A stretch of 64,000 nucleotides of DNA from Caballeronia mineralivorans PML1(12). Its GTDB lineage: Bacteria > Pseudomonadota > Gammaproteobacteria > Burkholderiales > Burkholderiaceae. This document shows, one piece after another, positions 42,213 through 52,033 of the stretch. Each line of letters starts with the position of its first letter. Position 1 is the stretch's first letter. The position numbers were made by a program, and so were the translations under genes. The DNA lies in assembly GCF_001028175.1 (NCBI RefSeq), contig NZ_AEJF01000143.1:124001-188000 (forward strand), written 5' to 3'. The notes beneath the pieces were generated by a model. It had not been told where the DNA came from and searched no databases. It worked only from the letters and a program-made list of their open reading frames with translations.

Positions 42213-44797
42213 TACCAGTCCTCCTTGACGGCACGCACCGCATCGATCGATACCGCCTTGCGCCCTGCAACCACAGCTGTCGCACATGACGAGATCAGCA
42301 TCACCAGCGCAACCGTGCTCAACACAGACCATGGGATATGCATCGACATGCTCCAGTGGAACGACTGCGGATTGACGACGAAGACCAGCACGAGACTGAT
42401 TGCCCAGCCGAGGATAAATCCCACTGCAATCCCGAGCGCAGTCAGCATACCGCCCTCAGCCGCGAGGATGACCAGCACCTGACGACGCGTCACACCAACG
42501 TGCCGCAGCATGCCGAACTCCCGCGCGCGAGCGAGTGTTTGCGCGGAGAATGTGGCCGCCACGCCGAACAGCCCGATCACGATCGCCACCGCTTCCAGCA
42601 GATAGGTCACCGCGAAGCTCCGGTCGAAAATCGTTAGCGTCCGGGCGCGGATGTCGCCGGGTTGAGCAAACTCCATCGCGGTGCCGAAGGGCAGTTTTCG
42701 CAGGCTCGCAATGACACTTTCTACGCTTGCGCCGCGCTTGATCGTGACGGCTACGTCGGTGGCTCCTGTATCACCCGTCAAGCGTCTGTAGTCGGCAAGG
42801 CGCAACTGGATCGCGCCGGTTTGCCGCACATAGTCGCGCCAAATGCCTGCCACAACGAACGTCCCGCCAGACGCGCCAATGGATAACCGAAGCCGTTGTC
42901 CAAGCCTGTACTGATACAAATCGACCATTGCCTCCGACACCCAGATCGGTGTCTCGCCGTCGTTCAGGGTTGATGGTGGAAGCACTGGGCCGGTCATCTG
43001 CATCAATGCACCGGGATCGGCTGCGTCGATGTCGCGCGCTAGCAAGGCCACGGCCGGACGCGCAGGATCGAGCGTGAGATGGGACGTGCGGGTGAACGCA
43101 GCGTTCTTTACGCCTGGAGTCGCAGCGAGCGCCGCTTGTTCGTCAGGACTCAGACCGCCGGTGTCGCCATTGGGCGCGACACGAACGTATAGATCGGCGG
43201 ACAGGAGATGGGTCAGCCACTCATCCACCGACACACGGAAACTCGCGACCATGATGGCCATCGCGACGATCAGCGCAAAGCTCGACAGAACGCCGCCCAT
43301 GGCGATGGATGCCTGCCCCGGGGCATTCGCGAGCCGGGCGAGCGCCAACGTGGTGGTGGCGCGCGTACGGCGTTTCGTACGCCGGCGGCTGAGCGCGGTG
43401 AACACGATCGCCGTGCAACGCGGCATCAGCGCGATACCGCCGATCAGCAACAGCGCGACGGCGAGATAACCGAGGATGGGGACATCGAATAGCGGTGGCA
43501 AGAGCGCCAGTATTCCCGCAACAGCGAGGCAAGCAAGCGCAGGCCAGGGCGTTGCCAGCCTTGCCAGCGCGCCTTCTTCACTGCCGGCTTTGAGCGCGGC
43601 GGCTGGCCTTGCCCGCGCCGCCTCCAGCGCCGGTACGAGACTGCCGAGCACCGAGACGCCGACGCCCAACGCGAGAAACACCGCGCTTGCAACGGGCTCG
43701 AAGCCGACATGAGGCTGCACGCCCGGAAAGTAGCCGCCGCCAAGGTCGCTGCCGAAGAAACGCAGTGCGACGCTCGACAGCGCATAACCCAGTGCCAGAC
43801 CGAGTACGGAACCGATCACCCCGAGAAGCGCCCCTTCCATCAGGATCTGGCGTAGAAGCTGACCGCGTGTAAAACCCAATACGCGAAGCATCGCGAACTG
43901 CGCGCGGCGCCGGACGACCGCTAACGCTTGCGTCGAGAATACGAGGAACGCGCCGGTAAAAAGGGCCACGAGCGCGAGCACATTCATGTTGATGCGATAA
44001 GCGCGCGACAAGCGATCGGTCCGGCTTTCATCGTCACGCGTTTCGGCTACGACCAGTTGACTGCCAAGCCGCTCTTGCAGCTCGCGTTTGAAGCGATCCC
44101 GATCGACGCCGCGCTCGAGTTGCAGGTCGACGCGCGAGAGTTTCCCTTCAAGACCGAAACGCCACTGAGCGGCGGCAATGTCCATCACCGCAATACGTTG
44201 ACCGGGCCGTGTCCTGACGATGCCGCCCGCTACCCGAAATTGCACGGTCGACGTGCCGCTACGCAGCGCGACATGCTCGCCGGGTGCTGCGTGAAGCCAC
44301 TGTTGCGCTGCGGGCGAGAGGAAGATGGCGTCGTCGGAAAGGGTATCGAGCGGACGCTGCGCCGAAGGCACACCGATCAGTTCCGGCGTGATACGGCTTG
44401 CCCTGAAGACGTCGATGCCAAGCACTTTCAACGCGGCGCTCTGGCCGGGCACGGTCACATCCAGGTCTAGTACGGGGCTGGCCAAAGCCACGCCCGCTTC
44501 CGTTGCAAGACGCGGGTACCAGCTTTCATCGAAGTGTGGCTGCGCACCGCGCACCTGTAAGTCAGCCTCGCCGGAGAGACTCTTGGCCGCCGCGGAGAAC
44601 TCGTTGAATGCAGCGCTGTTGATGAGCTGCACGGCATAACCGAGCGCCACGCCCAGCGCGATCGTAGCGATGGCCACTATCGCGCGAGCCGGATGACTGC
44701 GCCACTCCGCACCTAGCAGCCAACGCGCGAGGAGCCGGCTACCTGCAATACGCCGGGAGGATTGCGTCACGGGCTTATTCACCGGCATGCAGGCCAT
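42212..44797 (-). CDS. ABC transporter permease, FtsX/LolCE-like (MacB type)
   Basis: The 861-residue protein has an N-terminal membrane helix (ARAIVAIATIALGVALGYAVQL), a large periplasmic domain, and then FtsX-type core helices twice (LVALFTGAFLVFSTQALAVVRRRAQFAMLRVLGFTR and the C-terminal AVAIVIGLFGVAATFSAQTLARAREFGMLRHVGVTR), each followed by three further helices. This duplicated form is seen in permeases that work with LolD-like ATPases and export or extract lipophilic substrates. Its start overlaps the ATPase 3' end by 23 bp and its stop overlaps the AttH start, so the trio is translationally coupled. Confidence 0.88.
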   Translation of the reverse strand: MACMPVNKPVTQSSRRIAGSRLLARWLLGAEWRSHPARAIVAIATIALGVALGYAVQLINSAAFNEFSAAAKSLSGEADLQVRGAQPHFDESWYPRLATEAGVALASPVLDLDVTVPGQSAALKVLGIDVFRASRITPELIGVPSAQRPLDTLSDDAIFLSPAAQQWLHAAPGEHVALRSGTSTVQFRVAGGIVRTRPGQRIAVMDIAAAQWRFGLEGKLSRVDLQLERGVDRDRFKRELQERLGSQLVVAETRDDESRTDRLSRAYRINMNVLALVALFTGAFLVFSTQALAVVRRRAQFAMLRVLGFTRGQLLRQILMEGALLGVIGSVLGLALGYALSSVALRFFGSDLGGGYFPGVQPHVGFEPVASAVFLALGVGVSVLGSLVPALEAARARPAAALKAGSEEGALARLATPWPALACLAVAGILALLPPLFDVPILGYLAVALLLIGGIALMPRCTAIVFTALSRRRTKRRTRATTTLALARLANAPGQASIAMGGVLSSFALIVAMAIMVASFRVSVDEWLTHLLSADLYVRVAPNGDTGGLSPDEQAALAATPGVKNAAFTRTSHLTLDPARPAVALLARDIDAADPGALMQMTGPVLPPSTLNDGETPIWVSEAMVDLYQYRLGQRLRLSIGASGGTFVVAGIWRDYVRQTGAIQLRLADYRRLTGDTGATDVAVTIKRGASVESVIASLRKLPFGTAMEFAQPGDIRARTLTIFDRSFAVTYLLEAVAIVIGLFGVAATFSAQTLARAREFGMLRHVGVTRRQVLVILAAEGGMLTALGIAVGFILGWAISLVLVFVVNPQSFHWSMSMHIPWSVLSTVALVMLISSCATAVVAGRKAVSIDAVRAVKEDW

Positions 44798-45455
44798 GCT
44801 CGCTCAGGATAAGGATCCGGTCCGCACTGGCCGCCGCGGCCATGGAGTGGGTGACCATGATCGCGGCGGCGCCGTTCGCCTTGATCTCTGCACGGAACAA
44901 CGAGAGCACTTCATGCGCGGTATCGGGGTCCAGGTTGCCCGTCGGTTCGTCGGCCAGGATCAGCGTGGGCCGGTGCACGAGCGCGCGTGCGATGGCGACA
45001 CGCTGCAGTTCTCCGCCGGAGAGTTGCCGCGGAAAGTCGTCGCCGCGACCGCCCAGACCAACTGCCTCCAGCAAGTCGAGCGCGCGGGACGGGGCGGTGT
45101 TGTTGAGCAGCAATGGCAGCGCGACATTCTGAACCAGCGTCAGATGCGGCAGGACGTGAAATGCCTGGAATACGAAGCCGAGTTTTTGCCGGCGAAGGCG
45201 GGTGGCGGCGTCATCGTCGAGACTCGAGATGGACGTACCGTCGATCAGCACCTCGCCGCTGTCGGCGGTATCGAGGCCCGCGATCAGGTTCAAAAGCGTC
45301 GACTTGCCGACGCCCGAGTCGCCCATGACCGCGACAAACTCCCCGGGATCGAGTGCGAAGTCGAGACTTGCCAGCAGCACGCGGCCTGCGCCGTAGGCTT
45401 TGCTCAAGCCGCGACATTCGAGTGCGGGAGGAACGTCATTGTCGCGGAGGGTCAT
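44775..45455 (-). CDS. ABC transporter ATP-binding protein, LolD-like
   Basis: The 226-residue protein starts from the ATG at 45455; a GTG at 45521 would add 22 residues. Walker A is VMGDSGVGKSTLLNLIAG, the Q-loop is VFQAFHVLPHLTLVQNV, the signature is PRQLSGGELQRVAIARALV, and Walker B is LILADEPTGNLDPD. This is the LolD/MacB class. It couples ATP hydrolysis to the FtsX-like permease encoded next. The gap to lptD is about 98 bp, so it may be transcribed with bamA-lptD upstream. Confidence 0.88.
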   Translation of the reverse strand: MTLRDNDVPPALECRGLSKAYGAGRVLLASLDFALDPGEFVAVMGDSGVGKSTLLNLIAGLDTADSGEVLIDGTSISSLDDDAATRLRRQKLGFVFQAFHVLPHLTLVQNVALPLLLNNTAPSRALDLLEAVGLGGRGDDFPRQLSGGELQRVAIARALVHRPTLILADEPTGNLDPDTAHEVLSLFRAEIKANGAAAIMVTHSMAAAASADRILILSEHGLHAGE

Positions 45456-45552
45456 GAGAATCGGGTCGTCAATGAGTTGAACTGGCTTGCAGCCCTCTAC
45501 TGTGACAGAGAAGTGCCGCACGCGTGCAGGACGGCAATCCTGCAGTCCATCG

Positions 45553-47859
45553 TCATTCGTAGTCCGAGAACCGCGACTCGGGCGCAGCTGGCGAAGGCAG
45601 CGGCGTATAGCCGGGAATGCTCGCGCGGAATTGTGAGGACAGTCCGTTATCGACTTTCGTCAGCCCTTTGAGTTGAAGCTGTAACAACACGCGGGTCGCG
45701 CTGCTGGCTACGCTCGTTGTGGTGGACACGTTGGTGTATTTTTGCACCGCCAGGCTGAGCGACCAGCAGTCTGCGTCGTACTGAACGCCGAGCAGCCCCG
45801 CCACAAGGTGATGAGCGACTATGTCGAAATTGGCCTGGCCCACGGCGTAAAGCCTGCGGCTCAGCGGCCATTGTCCTGACGCGACAATCTGGTTCTCCGC
45901 CTCGTTCTCGAGGTCCTCGTCGGCACGTGTATACCGGTAGGCAAGGCTGACCACCTCACGATCCGCCGGCTTCCAGGTGAAGCCGGAGGTCGTCCGGTCG
46001 AACCGGTCATGCTGCTCGTCGTACTGGACCGCCTGCTCGGTCGAGAAGCCGGCGCCGATCTTGATTGACCCTCCAACAATGATGTCGGTGCCGCGGACAT
46101 CGGTCACGGATTCGCCCGACTCCAGCACGACTTGCGGATTGGTGAAATAGTATTCCTGCGCGATCACGAAGCGGGCGCGTTCGTCTCCGGTAGCCTGGTT
46201 GATGAACCGTGTCGTCACAGCAGCAGTGAGCCGGTTCAGGTCGGCGACCCGGTCGCCGCCGACGAAGGTGTTGTCGGTGAAAATCTGCGCCAGTCCAAAG
46301 TCCTCCTCGCCTGTGTCGAAGACCGGTGCGAAGGTCTGGTTCCGGTAGGGCGTATAGACGTAGTACAGCCGGGGTTCCAGCGTCTGGATATAGTCCGTCC
46401 CGAACAGGCGCACGCTGCGTTCGAACACGAGCCCGGAGTCCAGGCTGAAGGTGGGCACATTGAACGAGAAGTTATTTGGCTGCCCCGTCGGCGCGCCGCT
46501 TCCGATTGAGGTCAGGTCGTACGCAACGTAGTGCCACTGAACCTTTGGCGTAATGAACCATCCCGGCCCGGACAGCGGATAGCTGACAAACGGATTGAAC
46601 GTGAAGCGGCTGCCTTCAGTGGAGTCGGCGGTCGAAATGCTGAACCGCGTGACGTCCGCCTCGGCGCCGAAATCAAATCCGCCGGCATTGTACTTGGCGT
46701 ACTTGACGTCGAGTTCCGGGTCGCGATTGTAGGGCGGCGACGTACTGAACGACTGCCAGCGCTGGACGCGTGCGAGCACTGACCATGGACCGTTGTTATA
46801 GGTCACGCCCGCTTCCTGCTGGAAGATGTCCTGCCCGTTGACCAGCGAAGCGTTATTGGCGCTCAGGTCCGTCGTGACGTTGACGTCCGACACACTCGAA
46901 TAATTGATGTACGCGCCGAAACCGTCACCGAAGTTCTGATTGTGCTGGATGTTGATCGAATAGCGGTTGGTCTTGGTGATCGCGTCGCTGGGCAGATACG
47001 AGATGGTCGCGGTGCCCGAATACGTGGGCGTCAGATAGCGAAAATTCGTTGTCAGCATGACGCCCCGTTTGGACATGATGCGTGGTGTCAACGTCAGGTC
47101 ATAGTTCGGCGCAATGTTGAAATAATACGGGAGGGTAAGGTCGAATCCATTCGTTGAACTCAGTGAAAAAGTCGGCGGAAGGAGGCCGCTCTGGCGATTC
47201 CCGGACAACGGAAACGACAACCACGGGCTGGCGAAGATAGGCACGCCTTGGAAGAACAGTACGCCGTTGTGGGCGATGCCTTCGTCCGATCCCTGGTCCA
47301 TGTCGAAACGCGAAGCCTTGAGGTACCAGGCTGGATCGTCTTCGCATTGGCACGCGGTGTAAGTGCCGTGATGCACGACTGAACGCTCGTTATCGATCAG
47401 GTCGATGCGCTCGGCACTACCCGAGCCACCCGTCAGATGGAAGTGGTAGGTCGGCGTTGTCATGGTGCCCTCGTTGGCATCGACATGCAGATGGGCTTCC
47501 GGACCGGTGAAGACGTCGTAGCCGTCGACCACATGCACGTGGCCGTACGCATCGGCTACGTTACGGTCGACGTCGTAGTGGACAGCGTCGCCCTTCACAA
47601 GGGTCGCATCGCGCCGTATCTCGCCGCTGCCCTTGAGCGACATGTCGCGATCCTCATCGCCATTCGTCGAATCGCCGATACCGAACACCGCGGGCGACGA
47701 GTTTGCCGGCAACGGATGTTCTGTGACTTCAGGCGCGAATCGCAGGCCCCAGGGCGGTTCGATCGATTCGGCCTGTGATGCCGCGCCGCTTAATTGCGCG
47801 CGAGCGGGCGAAGGCGCGAGGAACAGGGCGATCGCCGCTGCGACGGCGATATGACGCAT
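45553..47859 (-). CDS. lptD: LPS-assembly protein LptD (OstA), possibly a second copy
   Basis: The 768-residue outer-membrane protein starts from the ATG at 47859, which gives a direct signal peptide ending PARA; a GTG at 47898 is the alternative. The OstA/LptA-like N-terminal jellyroll (VKGDAVHYDVDRNVADAYGHVHV) is followed by the large C-terminal beta-barrel (LptD domain). Cysteines are at 170 and 172 (ACQCEDDPAW) and about 698 (DADCWSLS). The E. coli N-terminal Cys31 and the second Cys of the C724-C725 pair have no counterpart, leaving one possible disulfide. It follows bamA by 42 bp (3 bp with the GTG start). surA, pdxA and ksgA, the usual lptD neighbours, are absent. Confidence 0.88.
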   Translation of the reverse strand: MRHIAVAAAIALFLAPSPARAQLSGAASQAESIEPPWGLRFAPEVTEHPLPANSSPAVFGIGDSTNGDEDRDMSLKGSGEIRRDATLVKGDAVHYDVDRNVADAYGHVHVVDGYDVFTGPEAHLHVDANEGTMTTPTYHFHLTGGSGSAERIDLIDNERSVVHHGTYTACQCEDDPAWYLKASRFDMDQGSDEGIAHNGVLFFQGVPIFASPWLSFPLSGNRQSGLLPPTFSLSSTNGFDLTLPYYFNIAPNYDLTLTPRIMSKRGVMLTTNFRYLTPTYSGTATISYLPSDAITKTNRYSINIQHNQNFGDGFGAYINYSSVSDVNVTTDLSANNASLVNGQDIFQQEAGVTYNNGPWSVLARVQRWQSFSTSPPYNRDPELDVKYAKYNAGGFDFGAEADVTRFSISTADSTEGSRFTFNPFVSYPLSGPGWFITPKVQWHYVAYDLTSIGSGAPTGQPNNFSFNVPTFSLDSGLVFERSVRLFGTDYIQTLEPRLYYVYTPYRNQTFAPVFDTGEEDFGLAQIFTDNTFVGGDRVADLNRLTAAVTTRFINQATGDERARFVIAQEYYFTNPQVVLESGESVTDVRGTDIIVGGSIKIGAGFSTEQAVQYDEQHDRFDRTTSGFTWKPADREVVSLAYRYTRADEDLENEAENQIVASGQWPLSRRLYAVGQANFDIVAHHLVAGLLGVQYDADCWSLSLAVQKYTNVSTTTSVASSATRVLLQLQLKGLTKVDNGLSSQFRASIPGYTPLPSPAAPESRFSDYE

Positions 47860-47901
47860 GCACGGCGTGAACCCGATGGGTGTTTCTGCGGAAACCACGG
47901 G

Positions 47902-50217
47902 TTAGAACGACGTGCCGATCTGGAATTGGAACATTTGATACTGGTCACCCGAGTGGCGCACGATCGGGAAGCCGACGTCCAGCTTGAGCGGCCCGATGGG
48001 TGAGATCCACTCGAGCCCCGCGCCATAGCTGTAGCGCAAACCGTTGGCGCCGACGCTGTTGCCTTCGTTGCCCCAGACATTGCCGCCGTCAACGAAGGTG
48101 AACACCCGCAGCGTCCGGTCGTACCCGGTGCCCGGCAGGGGGAACGTCATTTCAATATTTCCGACGACCATCTTCGAGCCGCCGATGGGGTCGTTGGTCG
48201 TGGCGTCGCGCGGTCCGAGCGAACCGGATTCGTAGCCCCGCACCGAGCCAATACCGCCAGCGTAGTAGTTCTTGAAGATCGGATAGGCCTGGCCGCTTAT
48301 GCCGTGACCGTAACCGGCCTGGAAATTCAGTCCGAGAATAAAGCCTCTCGCCGGCGTGTAATAGTACTGAGCCTGGATATCTGATTTGTAGTACTCGGTA
48401 TTTCCCAGTGGCGTTCCGAGCTCTGCATTGGTCTGGAGGAAGTAGCCTTTGCTCGGTATCAGCGCGCTGTCGCGTGCGTCGTGCGACCAGGCCGCGGTCA
48501 CGGGATAGTTGTTCACCACGCGCCCGAAATCGGCCACATAGTTCAGGTAGCTTTGTGGCGTTGACGAGTCCGTATTGAAACGGTCCTGTTCGAAGCCGGC
48601 ACCAAAATAAACCACATCCGATTCGGAGAAGGGAATGCCGAACTTCAGATCCGCTCCGACCGACGTGATTCGAAAACTCGTATCGTTGAAGTTATAGAGC
48701 GGATAGGTGGTTTTGTAGTACACGTCGGTAATGCGCTTGATACCATCGATCGTAAAGTAGGGGTCGGTCTGGGTCACCGCCAAAGTCCGGTACGTCTGTG
48801 CCGTATTCACGTTGACGGCCAGCGTGGTGCCGGAGCCGAACACGTTTTCCTGCGACACACCGGCCGACAGCACGACCTTGTCGCTCGAATCGTAGCCGGC
48901 GCCCAGCGTGATCGCGCCCGTTGGTTTCTCTTCCACCTTGATGTCCACGTCGACCTCGTCGTTGGTGCCTGGGACGGGGGTCGTGGTTACCTCAGTGTTC
49001 GTGAAATAGCCTAGGCGATCGATCCGCTCCTTCGAGAGCTTGAGACGGGCGCTGTCGAACCATGAACTTTCGATCTGGCGCATCTCGCGACGGATCACTT
49101 CGTCGCGCGTGCGCGTATTACCTTCAATATTCACGCGACGCACATACACGCGGCGCCCCGGATCGACCTGCAGCGTGATCGCGACAGTGTGATGGACCTG
49201 ATCGATCCCCGGCTGGGCATTGACCTGCGCGAACGCGTAGCCATATTCGCCCAGCTTGTCGACTACTGCCTGGGTCATGGCTTTCAGTTTTTCAGCCGAG
49301 AAACGGTCACCAGCGTGAATAGAGATAAGCTTTTTTAGTTCGGCGTCTCGATCGAGCAGATTGCCGGCAAGCTGGATGCTTGAAATGGTGTATGGCTCAC
49401 CCTCGTGAATGGTGACGGTCAGGTACATGTCCTTCTTGTCGGGCGAGATCGACACTTGCGTGGAGTCGATGTTGAACTCGAGATACCCGCGGTTCAGGTA
49501 ATACGAGCGAACGTTCTCCAGATCCCCCGTCAGCTTGTCCTTCGCATACAGGTCGTTCTTCGTGTACCACGAGAACCAGTTAGGGGTCGACAATTGCATT
49601 TCATCGAGCAGTGTCTGGCTGCTGGCGATCTGATTGCCTATGAAGTTGATCTGGCGAATCTTCGCGCTCGGACCTTCCGTCACGGAGAACAAAATGGATA
49701 CGCGGTTGCGGTCGATCGGCGTGACCGTCGTAGTCACGTCGGCGGCGTAATAGCCCCGTGTCAGGTATTGACGCTTCAGTTCCTGTTCGGCTTTGCTGAC
49801 AAGGGCCTTGTCGTAAGTGCTGCCTTGCGACAGGCCGACCGAATGCAATGCTTTGGTCAGGTTGTCCTTGTCGAACTCGTGAATACCGGCGAAGTCGATT
49901 GACGAGACGGCGGCGCGCTCCTGTACTTTCACGACGACCACGTCACCCTGCGTCTCGACCCGGACGTCGTCGAAGAAGCCGGTTGCATAGAGTGCGCGAA
50001 TGGTTTCCGACGCTTTATCGTCCGAGAAGACGTCACCTCGTTTGAGCGGAACGTAGGCGAAGACCGACCCGGCCTCGATGCGCTTCAGGCCATCTATCTG
50101 TATATCCTTGATGACAAAGCTGCTGGTCGCGGCAAACACGGTCGGCGCAATGAACGCATTCAATGCGATGGCGGCAACTGAGTGAGCGGTGCGTAAGTTT
50201 CGGAAGTTAAATTTCAT
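47902..50217 (-). CDS. bamA: Outer-membrane assembly factor BamA, possibly a second copy
   Basis: The 771-residue Omp85 protein has a signal peptide (1-29, ending VFA) and five POTRA domains from FVIKDIQIDGLKRIEAGSVFAYVP (33 on) to about residue 425. A 16-strand barrel follows, with the conserved GIGSVRGYES loop-6 motif and terminal QFQIGTSF. It folds beta-barrel proteins into the outer membrane with Bam lipoproteins. The usual bamA context (rseP, skp, lpxD, fabZ, lpxA) is missing; instead lptD follows closely. Either this genome has rearranged the pair or, more likely, this is a paralogous assembly unit. SD is weak. Confidence 0.9.
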   Translation of the reverse strand: MKFNFRNLRTAHSVAAIALNAFIAPTVFAATSSFVIKDIQIDGLKRIEAGSVFAYVPLKRGDVFSDDKASETIRALYATGFFDDVRVETQGDVVVVKVQERAAVSSIDFAGIHEFDKDNLTKALHSVGLSQGSTYDKALVSKAEQELKRQYLTRGYYAADVTTTVTPIDRNRVSILFSVTEGPSAKIRQINFIGNQIASSQTLLDEMQLSTPNWFSWYTKNDLYAKDKLTGDLENVRSYYLNRGYLEFNIDSTQVSISPDKKDMYLTVTIHEGEPYTISSIQLAGNLLDRDAELKKLISIHAGDRFSAEKLKAMTQAVVDKLGEYGYAFAQVNAQPGIDQVHHTVAITLQVDPGRRVYVRRVNIEGNTRTRDEVIRREMRQIESSWFDSARLKLSKERIDRLGYFTNTEVTTTPVPGTNDEVDVDIKVEEKPTGAITLGAGYDSSDKVVLSAGVSQENVFGSGTTLAVNVNTAQTYRTLAVTQTDPYFTIDGIKRITDVYYKTTYPLYNFNDTSFRITSVGADLKFGIPFSESDVVYFGAGFEQDRFNTDSSTPQSYLNYVADFGRVVNNYPVTAAWSHDARDSALIPSKGYFLQTNAELGTPLGNTEYYKSDIQAQYYYTPARGFILGLNFQAGYGHGISGQAYPIFKNYYAGGIGSVRGYESGSLGPRDATTNDPIGGSKMVVGNIEMTFPLPGTGYDRTLRVFTFVDGGNVWGNEGNSVGANGLRYSYGAGLEWISPIGPLKLDVGFPIVRHSGDQYQMFQFQIGTSF

Positions 50218-50352
50218 TGGATGGTCTTGACGAGCATATCGGCCCGAATGTGTTGCTCTGCTATCCGTGTCGTCGTATCGGACGTGATCGGTGCCGCTTC
50301 TGGCCTGAACTCACTGTTTCGGGCCGCTCACGAACTGCGCTGCATTAGCGGA

Positions 50353-50811
50353 TTACTGCAAGGGGCCGCTGGCGTGCGTCGGAATCTGAACGAGTCGTGC
50401 TGCGGCTATGAGCGCGTCGACCATGGGGGGGATTTGCTCTCGGGGAAGACAGAATGAAATATCCGCACCGCCCTGAAGGCGGAACGTGAGGACCAGGCTT
50501 TTGCCGTTATCGATAGCGCCAAGTTCCCATCCTTCGCAGCCCATCGCGAAGTTAATGTGCGGCGTTGGCCGAAGCATGCGTTCCGACTGCATGATCGCGG
50601 CGGGCAGCACTGCGAGCAGTTCCCGGAACACTGAGTAGTGGAACGTAAGCGTGGATTGCTCGCTATGCACCACCATATGTTTACCGTCGGATTCCAGTTC
50701 GATCCGGTCGATTGAAGTAACGCGCACCGGCCCGGGCGGATCGTCCTTGTCGATGCTTTCCGCCTGAACCGGGCTGCGCTGGGAGTCAACCTTGTCTTTC
50801 ACTAGAGGCAT
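50353..50811 (-). CDS. Uncharacterised 152-residue protein upstream of bamA
   Basis: It starts MPLVKDKVDSQ after AAGGATTACAAAAT. The first ~40 residues are hydrophilic, then a compact alpha/beta domain follows: SIDRIELESDGKHMVVHSE, FRELLAVLPAAIMQSERM, GWELGAIDNGKSLVLTFRLQ and ISFCLPREQIPPMVDALIAAARLVQIP. There is no signal peptide, TM or known motif. It lies 135 bp upstream of bamA on the same strand and could be first in that operon; its function is unknown. Confidence 0.7.
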   Translation of the reverse strand: MPLVKDKVDSQRSPVQAESIDKDDPPGPVRVTSIDRIELESDGKHMVVHSEQSTLTFHYSVFRELLAVLPAAIMQSERMLRPTPHINFAMGCEGWELGAIDNGKSLVLTFRLQGGADISFCLPREQIPPMVDALIAAARLVQIPTHASGPLQ

Positions 50812-52033
50812 ATTTTGTAATCCTTATTATTGTGTAAGGTATTGACAGAATTGGCAGCGACCTGGGGTCAAGCTAGCTACCTTGCTGTTCTATTACAGAC
50901 CGAAAATCCGCCGTTACCGGGTGCCATTTCGCCGGAAGGCGGCTGGCTTCCTGACGGCATCGCGGAAAAAAGCCACGCGATCTCGTCCTGTCGACGCGGT
51001 CACGAGGATCTCTGAAAACAGTGGCGTTGAACTGGCTCGCAAAACCGCTGCAAGAACTGGTGCGGAAAGAATATGTTTCATCATGGTTGCTGCCCTCGCG
51101 TGCAAGTCGCTAGACGAGTCACTAAAGTAGCCCGCAATGTGACTCGGTGCGTTACGGCTTCGTTACCGTATTTCTCACCGGAAATAGGGGATGGTTTGGC
51201 GAGCTGGCCTGGTGGTGTAGAAGAACGCCGGGTGTAAGACAGTCGCTCAGGCTTGCCGGGCAAGCTTCCGATCAGGTTTGTTGCGATGCTCGAGCGTCTC
51301 TTTCACGCGTGAGAAAGGAGCGCCAAGACGGCATGCCGATGGAAACAGAGTTTCTGCTAAGAGACAGAGTGAAATGATTGGTGAGGACTTGGTGCGGTTC
51401 GCTTGGTCGGCTGAGCGACCGGTTCCGCTTCATCATCACGATCTCATACTTATGTTTCATTTTGTTTTAACCATAGCGCAATTATGGTGGTGTTAACTAC
51501 GGAATAGCATGGAGTTGATCGGGTATCTCGTATTCGCATCAAGCGTATGAGACCGTCTAACTTCATCGTGAATCGATGGAACCATGACCCTTTGTCCCTT
51601 TGCATAAACGGCTGCCGTGCCGCGTTTTATGCATCCCCAAGATGTTCCAGAATATTCCCCACCATGACCGGAACGTACGTGGCGACCTGCTGATCGTGTC
51701 TCGCATCTTGTCAATCGTTGCACGGCTTAACCCGCGCACGCCTTTCCAGAGAACCGTTTACCGGGTAATAACTTGCACTCAGGCTCGCTGCCTGATGCAA
51801 ACCATCGCGTTACTTTTTTTACTCGGCGCAACGCTTGGTAACGAGGCTTGTTGTCTGCTTCCAACGGCCCTGGGAAAACACTGCTGTTTAATGGTGCCCG
51901 TCTAATCGACGCACGGCGACGTCGATTAGTACGTGCAGCGATGCACGTTTATCTGACGAGACACGCGGAGTTTGTGGCCCTTGGTAATGGGCAAGCAGAC
52001 CGCGTTGCTCAATCGTATTTTCGGAGAATTGAA
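50812..52033. other. 1.2-kb intergenic region upstream of the porin gene
   Basis: No convincing gene was found: the short frames here lack start signals and family features. It separates the minus-strand bamA-side operon from the plus-strand porin gene, so promoters for both are expected. The last ~130 bp before the porin start contain two adjacent hairpins. A non-coding RNA is possible but is not shown by sequence alone. Confidence 0.5.
51902..51948 (+). promoter_or_regulatory. Two adjacent hairpins in the porin leader
   Basis: CTAATCGACG pairs perfectly with CGTCGATTAG (51902-51911 with 51920-51929, 8-nt loop). Two bases later ACGTGCA pairs with TGCACGT (51931-51937 with 51942-51948) around a GCGA tetraloop of the GNRA type. 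They lie 85-130 bp upstream of the porin start codon and lack a T tract, so they look more like a structured mRNA leader or small-RNA target than a terminator. Confidence 0.55.
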
